Made by a program: the position numbers and the translations under genes. Below the pieces are notes generated by a model that ran no database searches, had not been told where the DNA came from, and saw nothing but the letters and a program-made list of their open reading frames with translations. Below, in pieces: positions 33,691 to 42,719 of a stretch of DNA of 64,000 nucleotides; the first letter of the stretch is position 1, and every line of letters begins with the position of its first letter. Source of the stretch: Actinomyces viscosus (lineage in GTDB: Bacteria; Actinomycetota; Actinomycetes; Actinomycetales; Actinomycetaceae). The DNA lies in NCBI RefSeq assembly GCF_900637975.1, contig NZ_LR134477.1, positions 1,550,001 to 1,614,000 on the forward strand, given 5' to 3'.

Positions 33691-36639
33691 TCAGACCTTG
33701 GTCACGGGGGCGTAGCGCAGGATGAGGCGCTTGGTGGCGGGGGCGCCGTCGATGACGAACTCGACGCGGGCGGTCAGGGATCGCCCCTTGCCCTCCAGCC
33801 CGACGACGGTGCCCACCCCGTAGGAGTCGTGCCGCACCTGGTCCCCGGGCTTCAGTCCGGCCACGGCGGCGGGCAGGTCCTCGGTGGCGCCGGCGCCTCC
33901 GGCAGCTCCCCCGGCTCCACCAACCGGAGAGGTGACGCCCTGCTTGCCGCGGGCCTCGAGGCGGGCCGAGGCGCGTTTGGCGGCCCGGTCCTGGGCGGTC
34001 TCGACGCGCCCCAGCTTGCCCGAGCGCTTGGCGCCTGCCCCGACGGGTGGGGCGAAGTCATCGTCGTCGGAGTAGCCGCCGGAGTAGGAGCCCCGCCGCC
34101 CTCCTCCCAAGCGCCGTCCGCCCGAGCCGAAGCCGCCCTCACCCCAGCTGCTCCCCCAGCCGGTGCCGCCGCCGCGCAGCGCCTCCATGGAGGAGGCCAG
34201 GCGCTTCCAGTCGATGGTCTCGTCCGGGACGTCGTCGAGGAAGCGGGAGGCGGGCATCGCGTTGGCGGCCCCCCAGGCCGAGCGCACGGCGGCGCGGGTG
34301 AGGTAGAGGCGCTCGCGGGCGCGGGTGAGGGCCACGTAGGCCAGGCGTCGCTCCTCGGCGAGCTCGGTCTCCTCGGCCAGGGAGCGCGTGTGCGGGAAGG
34401 TGCCGTCCTCCATGCCGGTGACGAAGACGACCGGGAACTCCAGGCCCTTGGCGGTGTGGACGGTCATGAGGGTGATCTGCCCCTGCTCCTCGGCTCGCCG
34501 GGCTTCCTCGTCCTCCAGGTCGGCGCTGGGCGGGAGCTGGTCGGAGTCGGCCACGAGCGAGACGCGTTCGAGGAAGTCGGCCAGGGTGCCGTCGGGATTG
34601 GCGGCCTGGAAGTCGCTGGCCACGGAGTGGAGCTCGGCGAGGTTCTCCACGCGGGTGGCGTCCTGGGGGTCGTCGCTGGCGCGCAGCTCGGCGAGGTAGC
34701 CGGAGGCGTCCAGGGCGGAGTCCAGGACGTCGGCGACGCCGTCGCCGGCCGTGACCATGTGCCGCAGGGTGGTGAGCAGCTCGTGGAAGCCGCGCACCTG
34801 GTTGCGGGCCCGGGTGGTCAGTCCCTCGACCTCGGGCGGCTCGCCGGCCTCAGTGGCGGAGGGGTCCTGCCCGTCGGAGTCGTCGCCCCCGTCCGCCGGC
34901 ACCTCCCGGGGGGCTCCGGCGGCGTCGGCGACGGCCTGCCCGAAGGAGACGGCGTAGCGGGCGGCGTGCTCGGCCAGGGCGCCCTCGGCCTTGTCCCCCA
35001 GGCCCCGTTTGGGGACGTTGAGGATGCGGCGCAGGTTGACGTCGTCGTCGGGGTTGTCGACGGCGCGCAGGTAGGCGATGGCGTCCTTGATCTCGCGGCG
35101 GTCGTAGAAGCGGGTGCCACCGATGACCTTGTAGGGCTGGCCGGAGCGCATGAAGGCCTCTTCGAGGGCGCGGGACTGGGCGTTGGTGCGGTAGAAGACG
35201 GCGACGTCGCGGGGGCGCACGCCGTGCTCGTCGGCCAGGCGGTCGACCTCCTGGCTGATCCAGCGGGCCTCGTCGTGCTCGGAGTCGGCGACGTAGCCGG
35301 TGATGGGGGCGCCGTCGCCGGCGGCGGTCCACAGGTTCTTCTCGCGCCGTCCGCTGTTGCGGGTGATGACGGCGTTGGCGGCCGAGAGGATGTTCTGGGT
35401 GGAGCGGTAGTTCTGCTCCAGCAGGATGGTGCGCGCCGTCGGGTAGTCCTGCTCGAACTCCTCGATGTTGCGGATGGTGGCGCCGCGGAAGGCGTAGATG
35501 GACTGGTCGGAGTCGCCGACGACGGTGAGCTCGCCGGGCGCCAGCGCCGAGCCCGCCCCGGAGGTGCCGGGCCCGCCGACGAGCTCGCGCACGAGGACGT
35601 ACTGGGCGTGGTTGGTGTCCTGGTACTCGTCGACCAGGATGTGGCGGAAGCGGCGCCGGTACATCTCGGCCACGGCCGGGCGGGTCTGGAGCAGGGCGAC
35701 GGTGCGCATGATGATGTCGTCGAAGTCCAGGGCGTTGGCGGCGCTCAGGCGCTCGGCGTAGGCGCGGTAGACCTCGGCCAGGTGGCGCTCAAGGGGGTTG
35801 GAGGTGACGGCCCGCTCGGCGAACTGGGCCGGGGTGATGAGCTCGTTCTTGAGGTCGGAGATGCGGTGGGCGAAGGTCTTGGGGGTGAAACGCTTGGGGT
35901 CAATGCCCAGCTCGCGCACGATGAGGGTGATGAGGCGGGTGGAGTCGGCGGCGTCGTAGATGGAGAAGGTGGAGCGCAGGCCGGCGGCCTCGTGCTCGCG
36001 GCGCAGGATGCGCACGCAGGCGGAGTGGAAGGTGGAGACCCACATGCGCTCGCCGGCGGGCCCCACCAGGGAGGTGACGCGCTCGCGCATCTCGGCGGCG
36101 GCCTTGTTGGTGAAGGTGATGGCCAGGATCTCGCCGGGGCGGGCGCGGCCGGTGGCGATGAGGTGGGCGATGCGGTGGGTCAGGACCCGGGTCTTGCCCG
36201 ACCCGGCCCCGGCAATGATGAGCAGCGGAGCGCCCGAGTGGGTGACGGCGGCCTCCTGGGCGGGGTTGAGGCCGGCGACCAACTCGGCCGGGTCCGAGAC
36301 CGTCACGCCCCAGGCGGGACCGGATGGGCGGCCCGACGGCGCGGTCTCGCCGGCCCGGGCGCGGGCCGCGGCGGCGTTGGCCTGGGCCCGGGCGACCAGG
36401 GCCGAGACCTCGTCCTGGCGCTCCTCCCAGGTGGGGGCGACGGAGGCCTCGTCCTCGGGCGGCGGGGCGTCCTCAGGGCCCCAGTCCTCCTCGGGCGCCT
36501 CGACGTCGGCCCAGGAGTCGTCGTCGAAGGCACCGCCGGTGGGGATGAGGGAGGGCAGCGCGGCCTCGGGCGGAGGCGTGGCCGCGCCGCTGGAGCCGGG
36601 CATGGGCAGGGCACCGAAGAGGGAGTTCATCGCGTTCAT
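33691..36639 (-). CDS. pcrA: ATP-dependent DNA helicase PcrA/UvrD
   Basis: About 982 residues from MNAMNSLFG (36639); a longer start at 36681 is possible. After an acidic 100-residue N-terminal extension come the SF1A motifs: GLNPAQEAAVTH (Q motif), AGAGSGKTRVLTHRIA (I), ILVDEYQDTN (II), VVGDSDQSIYAFRGA (III), VTGMEDGTFPH and VALTRARERLYL (VI). The C-terminus has the PcrA Tudor-like RNA-polymerase-binding patch (GLKPGDQVRHDSYGVGTVVG). It unwinds DNA in repair and in removing replication or transcription blocks. Longer than the usual 750-830 residues because of the acidic N-terminus and a basic linker. Confidence 0.95.
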   Translation of the reverse strand: MNAMNSLFGALPMPGSSGAATPPPEAALPSLIPTGGAFDDDSWADVEAPEEDWGPEDAPPPEDEASVAPTWEERQDEVSALVARAQANAAAARARAGETAPSGRPSGPAWGVTVSDPAELVAGLNPAQEAAVTHSGAPLLIIAGAGSGKTRVLTHRIAHLIATGRARPGEILAITFTNKAAAEMRERVTSLVGPAGERMWVSTFHSACVRILRREHEAAGLRSTFSIYDAADSTRLITLIVRELGIDPKRFTPKTFAHRISDLKNELITPAQFAERAVTSNPLERHLAEVYRAYAERLSAANALDFDDIIMRTVALLQTRPAVAEMYRRRFRHILVDEYQDTNHAQYVLVRELVGGPGTSGAGSALAPGELTVVGDSDQSIYAFRGATIRNIEEFEQDYPTARTILLEQNYRSTQNILSAANAVITRNSGRREKNLWTAAGDGAPITGYVADSEHDEARWISQEVDRLADEHGVRPRDVAVFYRTNAQSRALEEAFMRSGQPYKVIGGTRFYDRREIKDAIAYLRAVDNPDDDVNLRRILNVPKRGLGDKAEGALAEHAARYAVSFGQAVADAAGAPREVPADGGDDSDGQDPSATEAGEPPEVEGLTTRARNQVRGFHELLTTLRHMVTAGDGVADVLDSALDASGYLAELRASDDPQDATRVENLAELHSVASDFQAANPDGTLADFLERVSLVADSDQLPPSADLEDEEARRAEEQGQITLMTVHTAKGLEFPVVFVTGMEDGTFPHTRSLAEETELAEERRLAYVALTRARERLYLTRAAVRSAWGAANAMPASRFLDDVPDETIDWKRLASSMEALRGGGTGWGSSWGEGGFGSGGRRLGGGRRGSYSGGYSDDDDFAPPVGAGAKRSGKLGRVETAQDRAAKRASARLEARGKQGVTSPVGGAGGAAGGAGATEDLPAAVAGLKPGDQVRHDSYGVGTVVGLEGKGRSLTARVEFVIDGAPATKRLILRYAPVTKV

Positions 36640-36711
36640 CTCGGACCCAAGCCTAGGCCAGCCCACCGACACGTTCCGCACTCAGCGCGCCCGCAGGCTC
36701 CACCTCCATCA

Positions 36712-36749
36712 TTGACAGCACACTGTCACTGTTGACAACATGCTGTCAA
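36712..36749 (+). promoter_or_regulatory. Two tandem MarR-type operators
   Basis: TTGACAGCACACTGTCA (36712-36728) and TTGACAACATGCTGTCAA (36732-36749) are near-palindromes whose starts are 20 bp apart, i.e. about two helical turns, on the same DNA face. They lie 56 bp before the DJ-1/PfpI gene, whose operon also encodes a MarR regulator, so autoregulation is likely. TTGACA within the second site may double as a -35 element. Confidence 0.65.
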
Positions 36750-36804
36750 TGTGTGGTTAACGCACAGTCAACGGATCACGGACACCGATCGGGGAGGAAC
36801 CGAG

Positions 36805-37440
36805 ATGCGGACCATCGCCCTGTACACGACCGAGACCATGGCGGACTGGGAGTACGCCTACCTCACCACTCAGCTCGCCGGTGCGGAGCGGCTCAAGCCC
36901 AGGCGGTTCCGGCTGTTGCTCGTGGGCGATGACCTGGAGCCGGTGCGCACCCTCGGGAACCTGCCGCTCACGCCGGAGGCCGACCTCGATGACCTGGAGG
37001 CGCTCGCCGACGCCGGCTCGCTCGCCGCCCTGGTCATTCCCGGAGGGGACCACTACGCCTCCGGGCACGAGCGGCTCATCGAGGCTGTCAAGCGCCTCAT
37101 GGGCAGAGGGGTTCCGGTGGCGGCGATCTGTGGCGCCACGCTCCTGCTGGCCCGCGCCGGCTTCCTGGATACCCGTCAGCACACCTCGAACGCCGCCTCG
37201 TACCTTGAGTCCAGCGGATACGTCGGTGGTGCGCACTATGTGGAGGCTCCGGTGGTGACCGACCGGGGCGTGACGACGGCCTCAGGCATTGCTGCTATTC
37301 CCTTCACTGCTGAGGTCATGCGGGTCACCGGGCTCGTGCCCACCTCGATGGCCGATGCCTGGGAGGCGCTGTTCCTCAGTGGCGATGAGAAGAGCTACGC
37401 GGCTCTCATGGAGGCGACCAGTGCCTGGCAGAACGCCTGA
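36805..37440 (+). CDS. DJ-1/PfpI family protein
   Basis: 211 residues from ATG 36805 with GAGGAAC just upstream; a GTG 18 codons earlier lacks a ribosome site. Flavodoxin-like class-I glutamine amidotransferase fold: IALYTTETMADWEYAYL, ALVIPGGDHYA and the nucleophile elbow AAICGATLLLARAG. The family includes chaperones/deglycases and stress proteins. It is the first gene of an operon with a MarR regulator that overlaps its 3' end. Confidence 0.85.
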   Translation: MRTIALYTTETMADWEYAYLTTQLAGAERLKPRRFRLLLVGDDLEPVRTLGNLPLTPEADLDDLEALADAGSLAALVIPGGDHYASGHERLIEAVKRLMGRGVPVAAICGATLLLARAGFLDTRQHTSNAASYLESSGYVGGAHYVEAPVVTDRGVTTASGIAAIPFTAEVMRVTGLVPTSMADAWEALFLSGDEKSYAALMEATSAWQNA

Positions 37441-37906
37441 GGGCGATGCTCTGACGGCGCTGGTCCTTCCCGTCTTCGCGCTCAACGGGGAGTTTCTGGA
37501 GGCGGCCGCGGCGATCACGGCGCCTCATGAGCTGACCCCCGCCCGGTGGCGGGTACTGGGCGCCGTCCTGGACGAGCCGCTGCCGGTCGCCGAGATCGCG
37601 CGCCGGGTGGGTCTGGGGCTGACCAGGCAGAGCGTGCAACGGGTCGCGAACGACGTCGTCGCCCGGGGCTGGGCGCACTGGCAGCCCAACCCCGGGCGAC
37701 GCGGCCAGAACCTGCTCGGTCTGACGGCCAAGGGAAGGCGAGCAGTCGCGGCACTGGCCACGCAGCAGCACGCCTGGGCCGACGCCGTCGGCCAGGAGAT
37801 CGGCGAGAAGAACCTGAGGACCCTGGCCACCCTGATCAGCCGGGTCACGGACGCCTCACGCCGCTACCGGCAGGCCACCAACGAGGGCTCGAGCGAGGGT
37901 TCGTAG
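37421..37906 (+). CDS. MarR-family transcriptional regulator
   Basis: About 161 residues. GTG at 37421 has GGAGG (37410-37414) 6 nt upstream and overlaps the DJ-1 gene by 20 nt; the longer open frame is an artefact of overlap. Winged-helix core: LTPARWRVLGAVLDEPLPVAEIARRVGLGLTRQSVQRVANDVVARGWAHWQPNP..RRGQNLLGLTAKGR. It probably binds the paired palindromes at 36712-36749 and senses an oxidant or electrophile, as many MarR proteins do (inference). Confidence 0.8.
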   Translation: MPGRTPEGDALTALVLPVFALNGEFLEAAAAITAPHELTPARWRVLGAVLDEPLPVAEIARRVGLGLTRQSVQRVANDVVARGWAHWQPNPGRRGQNLLGLTAKGRRAVAALATQQHAWADAVGQEIGEKNLRTLATLISRVTDASRRYRQATNEGSSEGS

Positions 37907-37934
37907 GTCAGTCCCCTGGCCCTTGCCCGTCTCG

Positions 37935-39002
37935 TCACATGGTCAGGCGTTCGTCGTGGAGATGACCGCGCGGGACCCCGACCCGGTGGAGCGTGCGACG
38001 CATCGCGATGACTGCTCGGGGAGAACCGACGATGAAGAACTGACCGAGGGTCTTTTCCCGGTCCTGCAGGATCCGGGTCAGGTCGTCTTCGGTGAAGCGG
38101 CGTTCTTGCACCGTGAGGCGGGCAGCGTCCCGGTAGGGCGCGACCAGGGCCGTGGCGGCCTCACGGCCGGCGGGACGCACGCTCCACAGGAGGTGCACCG
38201 GCCGACGACGCGCGTAGGTCTCGATCATGCTGAGAAGCGGCGCACTGCCCGCTCCCATTCCCACCAGGACGAGCGGACGATCACCACCAGCCTCGGCGAT
38301 ACGGCCGAAGCGCCCGTAGGGTCCCTGCACCGCCACGCGGGCACCGACAGGAAGCTCCGACAGGGAACGGGTGAAGTCTCCGAGCTGGCGAATGAGGAAG
38401 CTCAGGCGCTCGGGGTCGGCACCGGTCACCGAGAAGGGATGCCAGTCCCCGGGCACCCCTTGGCGCCACAGGCGCGCCAGCGCCGCACTCCACGAGCGCG
38501 GGACCACCTTGATGAAGATGACGTCGCCCGGCTCCAGACGGCTCATCGGAGTATCCGGAGCGAGCACGAGCCTGCGCAGATCGGCATTGAGGCCCTCGTT
38601 GACCATGACGGTGGCGCGGGGCCGGCGCCGCCGCCAGGCCCACCACGCCCAGGCGATGAGGACCGCCGCGGTGACGACGTCGAGCAGGAGGAGAAAGCCC
38701 ACGTACCCGCCGCGCAGCCGCACGAGGATATGGGCGTGGACCAGGACCATCACCACGATGACGAGGTTGATCCGGTGGAGCCACACCCCCAGGCCGTGGG
38801 GCAGCAGACGCTCCAGCCAGGAGCGCAGCCTCGCGGCCCCGGGGACGTGGTCGACGATCCACCCGGACAGGAAGAAGACCGCCAGGGACACCGTCGCGAT
38901 CGACAGGTACCAGGCCCATGTCCCCAGACGGGCCCCGAGGGGATCGGCTCCGTAGGTAGTCCGCTGGTGCAGCCAGGCCAGGACCAGGGCTGCCAGCCCC
39001 AG
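37935..39002 (-). pseudogene. Ferric-reductase/ferredoxin-reductase-like membrane flavoprotein, C-terminal part of split gene
   Basis: This is the 3' part of a gene cut by an IS3-family element. Membrane segments (WAWYLSIATVSLAVFFLSGWIVDHV, WLHRINLVIVVMVLVHAHILV with haem-type histidines, and FLLLLDVVTAAVLIAWAWWAW) lead to an FAD/NAD(P)H reductase domain: WHPFSVTGADPERLSFLIRQLGDFT (FAD), VQGPYGRFG, and VLVGMGAGSAPLLSMI (NADP Gly-rich loop). The first about 30 residues of the open frame (39098-39003) come from the IS. Only 360 residues remain, lacking the first helix. Confidence 0.82.
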
Positions 39003-39054
39003 TGAATCGCCCCGGGTTTGATGGAGGCGGTGATGACACGGAAGGATCACTGTC

Positions 39055-39371
39055 ATGGGACAGAGGAAGTACCCCGATGAGCTGCGCGAGCGGGCCACGA
39101 GGACGGGCCTTGGAGGCGCTGGCCGACCCGGCGCGGGCCAAGGGCGCGATCCGCAGGATCGCCGAGGAGCTGGGAGTCCACCCCGAGGCTCTGCGCTCCT
39201 GGGTCAAGAAGGCCCAGGTCGATGGTGGTCTAAGACCGGGAACCACCACCGATGAAGCGCAGCGGATCAAGGAGCTGGAGAAGGGAGGTCCGAGAGCTGC
39301 GAAGAGCCAACGCGATCCTGAAGAGCGCGTCGGCTTTTTTCGCGGCGGAGTGTGAGCGCCCGTCGCGCTGA
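39055..39371 (+). pseudogene. IS3-family OrfA, frameshifted
   Basis: Pieces in three frames make one OrfA: MGQRKYPDELRERATR, then ALEALADPARAKGAIRRIAEEL...HPEALRSWVKKAQVDGG...RIKELEK, then EVRELRRANAILKSASAFFAAECERPS. It is the usual helix-turn-helix plus leucine-zipper protein. Frame changes lie near 39105 and 39283. Confidence 0.8.
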
Positions 39372-40357
39372 TCTGTCAGTACATCGAGGCCAAGAAGGAG
39401 GAGCTCGGGGCCTGGCCGATCTGCGCCACGCTCAGCGAGGCTGGTGTGCAGATCGCCCCGAGTGCCTGCTACGCCCGTCGTAGCCGTCCTCCATCAGCCA
39501 GGTCGTTGCTCGACGAGGCCCTCAAGGCGGAGATATCCAGGGTCCACAAGAACCAGCTACTCGGTGCTGGGGGCCCGCAAGATGCACGTGATGCGGGGTC
39601 GCCCTTGAGGTCGCCGAGCGTCACGGAGCCGGTCACGTGGCCCGCTGTACCGTCGAGCGGCTCATGGGCGACCTGGGTCTGCACGGTGTCAGGCGCGCCA
39701 AGTCGCCCAGGACGACCCGCTCGGCACCTCCGGACCGGTGCCCGGCCGACCTCGTCAAAAGGCATTTCAGCGCGTTCAGGCCCAACGAGCTGTGGGTCGC
39801 CGACATCACCTATGTGCGTACGTTCTCGGGGTGGGTCTACGTCGCCTTCGTCACCGACGTGTTCTCGCGGCGGATCGTGGGGTGGCAGACCACCTACCGG
39901 CCAGTGTGCACCGACCTGGCTCTGGACGCCCTCAAGATGGCCGTCTGGCAGCGAAAACGCACCGGGGCTGATCTCTCTGGCCTGGTGCACCACTTGCGAC
40001 CGCGGCGTGCAGTACCGGTCCATCCGCTACGGGCAGGCCCTATCAGACTGCGAGGCAGTCGCCTCTGTAGGCTCTAAGGGGGATTCCTACGACAACGCTC
40101 TGGCCGAGGCGCTCAACTCGCTGTACAAGGCCGGGGCTCATCCGTAACCAGGGACCTTGGGAGGACATCGACGCCGCCCGTGGTCGCCACCGCCGAGTGG
40201 GTCCACTGGTACGGGCACCATTCGCCCTCACTCCGCCATCGGCATGCGCACCCCCGCCGAGCACGAAGCCGCCTGGGCCCCCGACACCCACCACGACCAC
40301 CACCGCCAGGAACAACCACAACCAACTAAACCAGCCTCCACAAAACCCGGGGCTTGA
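39364..40357 (+). pseudogene. IS3-family OrfB transposase, frameshifted
   Basis: DDE integrase-type transposase in pieces: ICQYIEAKKEELGAWPIC... (first frame), CTVERLMGDLGLHGVRRAKSPRTTR...ELWVADITYVRTFSGWVYVAFVTDVFSRRIVGWQ (second frame, with the first Asp), YDNALAEALNSLYKA, and finally HSAIGMRTPAEHEAAW. At least three frame changes between 39550 and 40200 make it inactive. Confidence 0.82.
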
Positions 40358-40359
40358 CA

Positions 40360-40552
40360 GAGCAACCGCCTGACGCACGACCAGCGGCCCCATGGCCTGG
40401 CTTCCGTAGGCCGCCACCAGGGGCAGGGGAAGCACGACGGCCACGGCCCACAACGTCAGACGAGCCAGCAGATGCCTCCTGCGCAGCCGGTTCTCGGCAT
40501 TGGGCTGTGAGGACGACGTCGGCTGGGCGTCGTCGACGGCAGCCCTCGTCAC
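40360..40552 (-). pseudogene. N-terminal fragment of the split membrane flavoprotein
   Basis: Begins with ATG 40552, overlapping the stop of the flavodoxin lipoprotein gene by 4 nt. It reads MTRAAVDDAQPTSSS..., a basic stretch, then one transmembrane helix (LLARLTLWAVAVVLPLPLVAAYG), and stops being native at the IS3 right end. The native continuation is the membrane/FAD part at 37935-39002. The exact in-frame join cannot be fixed because the target duplication is imperfect. Confidence 0.75.
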
Positions 40553-41244
40553 AGCCCCAGTTCCGACAGCCAGGAGGTGACGGCCTGGGGCGCGCCGTCC
40601 ATCTGGTCACGTGAGACGGACAGGGCGTGGTCGCTCACCGTGGCGCCCGACGCGGCACCCGCAATGGCCTCCGGGGTCCCGGCCAGGCCGGAACCACCGT
40701 GGGTGGAGAAGGGGACGACGGTCTTGCCCTTCAGGTCCGTCTGCTCCAGGAAGGTGTACAGAGGCATTGGGATGTCGGAGCCCCAGATGGGGTGGCCCAG
40801 GAAGATCGTGTCGTAGCCGCTCATGTCCGGAAGCTTCTTGATCTGCGGACGCGCTTTGTCGTCCTGCTCCTTCTGCGCCTTGTCACTGAGCCGCTGATGG
40901 TCCAGCGGGTAGGCCTCAACGGTTTCGATCCGCGTCGTCTGCGCCCCGGTTTCCTGGGCGATGAGCTGGGCGACGTACTGGGTGTTGCCCAGGGCCTTGC
41001 CGTCCACCACGACGACGGAGTTCTCCTCCTCCTCAGTCAGGCCGGTCGTCTTGTCCGTCTCAGGCATGGAGAAGTAGACGACGATCGTGCGCGAGGAGTC
41101 GGTTGCGATGGCGACCTGCGTGGTCTGCCCGCGAGGCGCGTCCGCCTCATCCTCCCGTCCCAGGATCGAGCACCCGCCGATGGCCGCAAGGGCTGTGGCT
41201 GAGGACAGGGCGATGAAGGAACGGCGCGCAGTAGGTTGCGACAT
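40549..41244 (-). CDS. Flavodoxin-like lipoprotein
   Basis: 231 residues. The N-terminus has a twin-arginine-like RRSFIALSSATALAAIGGC: signal peptide plus lipobox AIGGC, so it should be exported and lipid-anchored outside the membrane. Mature part is a flavodoxin fold: TIVVYFSMPETDKT (about residues 53-66, FMN phosphate loop) and TIFLGHPIWGSDIPMPLYTFL, with FSTHGGSGLAG late. It is translationally coupled to the downstream flavocytochrome gene, suggesting an extracytoplasmic electron-transfer pair. Confidence 0.85.
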   Translation of the reverse strand: MSQPTARRSFIALSSATALAAIGGCSILGREDEADAPRGQTTQVAIATDSSRTIVVYFSMPETDKTTGLTEEEENSVVVVDGKALGNTQYVAQLIAQETGAQTTRIETVEAYPLDHQRLSDKAQKEQDDKARPQIKKLPDMSGYDTIFLGHPIWGSDIPMPLYTFLEQTDLKGKTVVPFSTHGGSGLAGTPEAIAGAASGATVSDHALSVSRDQMDGAPQAVTSWLSELGL

Positions 41245-41272
41245 ATCGGTGACCTCCAGTTGTCAGGATGTT

Positions 41273-41347
41273 TCAGAGCGATCGGGTCTCGCTGATGACG
41301 AAGCGCTGCTCACGAGCGGCCTCCTTGTACTCGAAGGACGTGGTCAT
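41273..41347 (-). CDS. Possible 24-codon leader ORF
   Basis: ATG 41347 with GGAG about 7 nt upstream encodes MTTSFEYKEAAREQRFVISE and four more residues, stopping 28 nt before the flavodoxin gene. It may be a leader peptide or the remnant of a lost gene; nothing else supports it. Confidence 0.25.
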   Translation of the reverse strand: MTTSFEYKEAAREQRFVISETRSL

Positions 41348-41406
41348 GAACGACTCCGTTCGCGGTAAAGGACGAAGGCGCGTAGAGCGCCTGGACGGTA
41401 GGCCCG

Positions 41407-41447
41407 GACGTGCTCATCACCGCCCCTGTGCGGTGACCGAGCACGTC
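41407..41447. terminator. Hairpin in a divergent intergenic region
   Basis: GACGTGCTC (41407-41415) pairs with GAGCACGTC (41439-41447), and CACCGC/GCGGTG extends the stem inward around a short loop. A terminator is unexpected between divergent promoters; it could instead be a structured leader of the flavodoxin transcript or a relic. Confidence 0.4.
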
Positions 41448-41561
41448 TCGTCGGAGAGTGTGCGAGCGCTAACTATTCTGCCGGTTCGTTCTGCGCTGCG
41501 CCAGGTATCGGCAGTGCCATGTTGCGGACCACTCTCTCGGTGGCTTCCCGGGATCGATCTA

Positions 41562-41580
41562 GTGCGAATTTCGTACTAAC
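41562..41580 (+). promoter_or_regulatory. Palindromic operator upstream of oxidoreductase gene
   Basis: TAGTGCGAATTTCGTACTA: 9-bp arms around a central T with one mismatch. It resembles operators bound by small winged-helix regulators of the MarR/HxlR type. A MarR gene lies at the end of the downstream pair. Confidence 0.6.
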
Positions 41581-41665
41581 GACGTATGGTGTTGGGCGAA
41601 GGCCACGTCACGTTCCCTCACGATGGAGAGCCTTCACTGCGGAGAAGCGAGTCCAGGAGAGTCTC

Positions 41666-42670
41666 ATGAGTCGGATCGTTCAGTACCGGAGGATCGGCGG
41701 CCCCGAGGTGTTGGAGGAGGCTGAGGTCCCTGATCCGGAACCGGGCGACGGCGAGGTGCGGGTCGCCGTTCACGCCGTCGGTCTCAACCCCATCGACTTC
41801 AAGACCTTCGGCGGGGACCTGCGCGTCGTCGAGAACATTCAGCGCCTGATCCATCCCGTGCGCAACGGCCGCACGCCTCGTTTCCCTCGGGGTGTCGCCC
41901 ACGACTTCGCCGGCATTGTCGAGGCCGTCGGTGCGGGTGGGGCACGCACGGCGAGTTCGGGAGGGTTGCACGTCGGGGACGCCGTGCTCGGAACCCTGAG
42001 GAGCGCTCCGGGTCAGGTGAGCCCCCGGGGCGCGCTCGCCACCGAGCTGATAGCACCCGTCGGTGACCTCACCGTGAAGCCGAAGGACATGAGCTTCGAG
42101 GTGGCGGCCTCTCTGGGGGTCGCCGCGCAAACCACCTGTGGGGCGTTCAGGCGACTGGACTTGCAGGCGCAGGACGTCGTGGTCATCAGCGCTGCTGCCG
42201 GCGGTGTGGGCTCTCTCGCCGTGCAGGTGGCCGTCAGCCGGGGTGCCACGGTCATCGGGATCGCGAGCGAGCGCAACGCCGACTACCTCCGCCGCCTGGG
42301 GGCCATTCCCGTGGCCTACGGTGACGGGCTGCTCGACCGACTGCGCAAGGCTGCGCCGTCACCGGTGACGAAGCTTTTCGACTGCTACGGAGGCGACTAC
42401 ACCGGGCTCGGATTCGCTCTGGGCCTGTCGGGTCACTCCATCGGTACCTTGGTCCCCTCGCCTCGGGCACTCCTGAGGGGCGCGCAGTTCACCGGAGCCC
42501 GGCACGCTCAGCCGGGCGATCTTGACGCGGTCGCGCACCTGGTGGCCGACGGGGTGATCACGGTGGAGACAGCCGGCCTGTACCCGTTTACGCTTGAGGC
42601 CGTCCGGACTGCTTACGAGGAGCTGGCCGGGGGACATGTCCGCGGCAAGCTCGTTGTCAGCGTGCGTTGA
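41666..42670 (+). CDS. Zinc-independent NADP-dependent alcohol dehydrogenase / quinone oxidoreductase (MDR superfamily)
   Basis: 334 residues from MSRIVQYRRIG. A GroES-like N-terminal domain (EVLEEAEVPDPEPGDGEVRVAVHAVGLNPIDFKTFGG) leads to a Rossmann domain with VVISAAAGGVGSLAVQVAVSRGATVIGIAS. The Cys/His zinc ligands of classical ADHs are missing, as in quinone reductases. Transcribed with the downstream MarR gene, 49 nt apart; a palindromic operator precedes it. Probably an NADPH quinone/enone reductase induced by electrophiles (inference). Confidence 0.88.
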   Translation: MSRIVQYRRIGGPEVLEEAEVPDPEPGDGEVRVAVHAVGLNPIDFKTFGGDLRVVENIQRLIHPVRNGRTPRFPRGVAHDFAGIVEAVGAGGARTASSGGLHVGDAVLGTLRSAPGQVSPRGALATELIAPVGDLTVKPKDMSFEVAASLGVAAQTTCGAFRRLDLQAQDVVVISAAAGGVGSLAVQVAVSRGATVIGIASERNADYLRRLGAIPVAYGDGLLDRLRKAAPSPVTKLFDCYGGDYTGLGFALGLSGHSIGTLVPSPRALLRGAQFTGARHAQPGDLDAVAHLVADGVITVETAGLYPFTLEAVRTAYEELAGGHVRGKLVVSVR

Positions 42671-42719
42671 CAGGTGCTTTGCACCGATAGCGACGTCGGC
42701 TCTGCAGGAGGAGGATCGT

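Larger units (their letters stand above)
39003..40359 (+). mobile_element. IS3-family insertion sequence, decayed
   Basis: About 1357 bp. Terminal repeats: TGAATCGCCCCGGGTTTGAT at the left and, on the opposite strand, TGTCAAGCCCCGGGTTTTGT at the right. The flanks are CAG and GAG, so a 3-bp target duplication is not perfect. Both transposase frames are broken. It splits a flavocytochrome gene. Confidence 0.82.
41348..41665. other. Divergent intergenic region with hairpin and operator
   Basis: Separates the flavodoxin operon (minus) from the oxidoreductase/MarR genes (plus). It holds a long imperfect hairpin (41407-41447) and, nearer the plus-strand gene, a 19-bp palindromic operator (41562-41580). 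No protein-coding frame is convincing. Confidence 0.5.
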
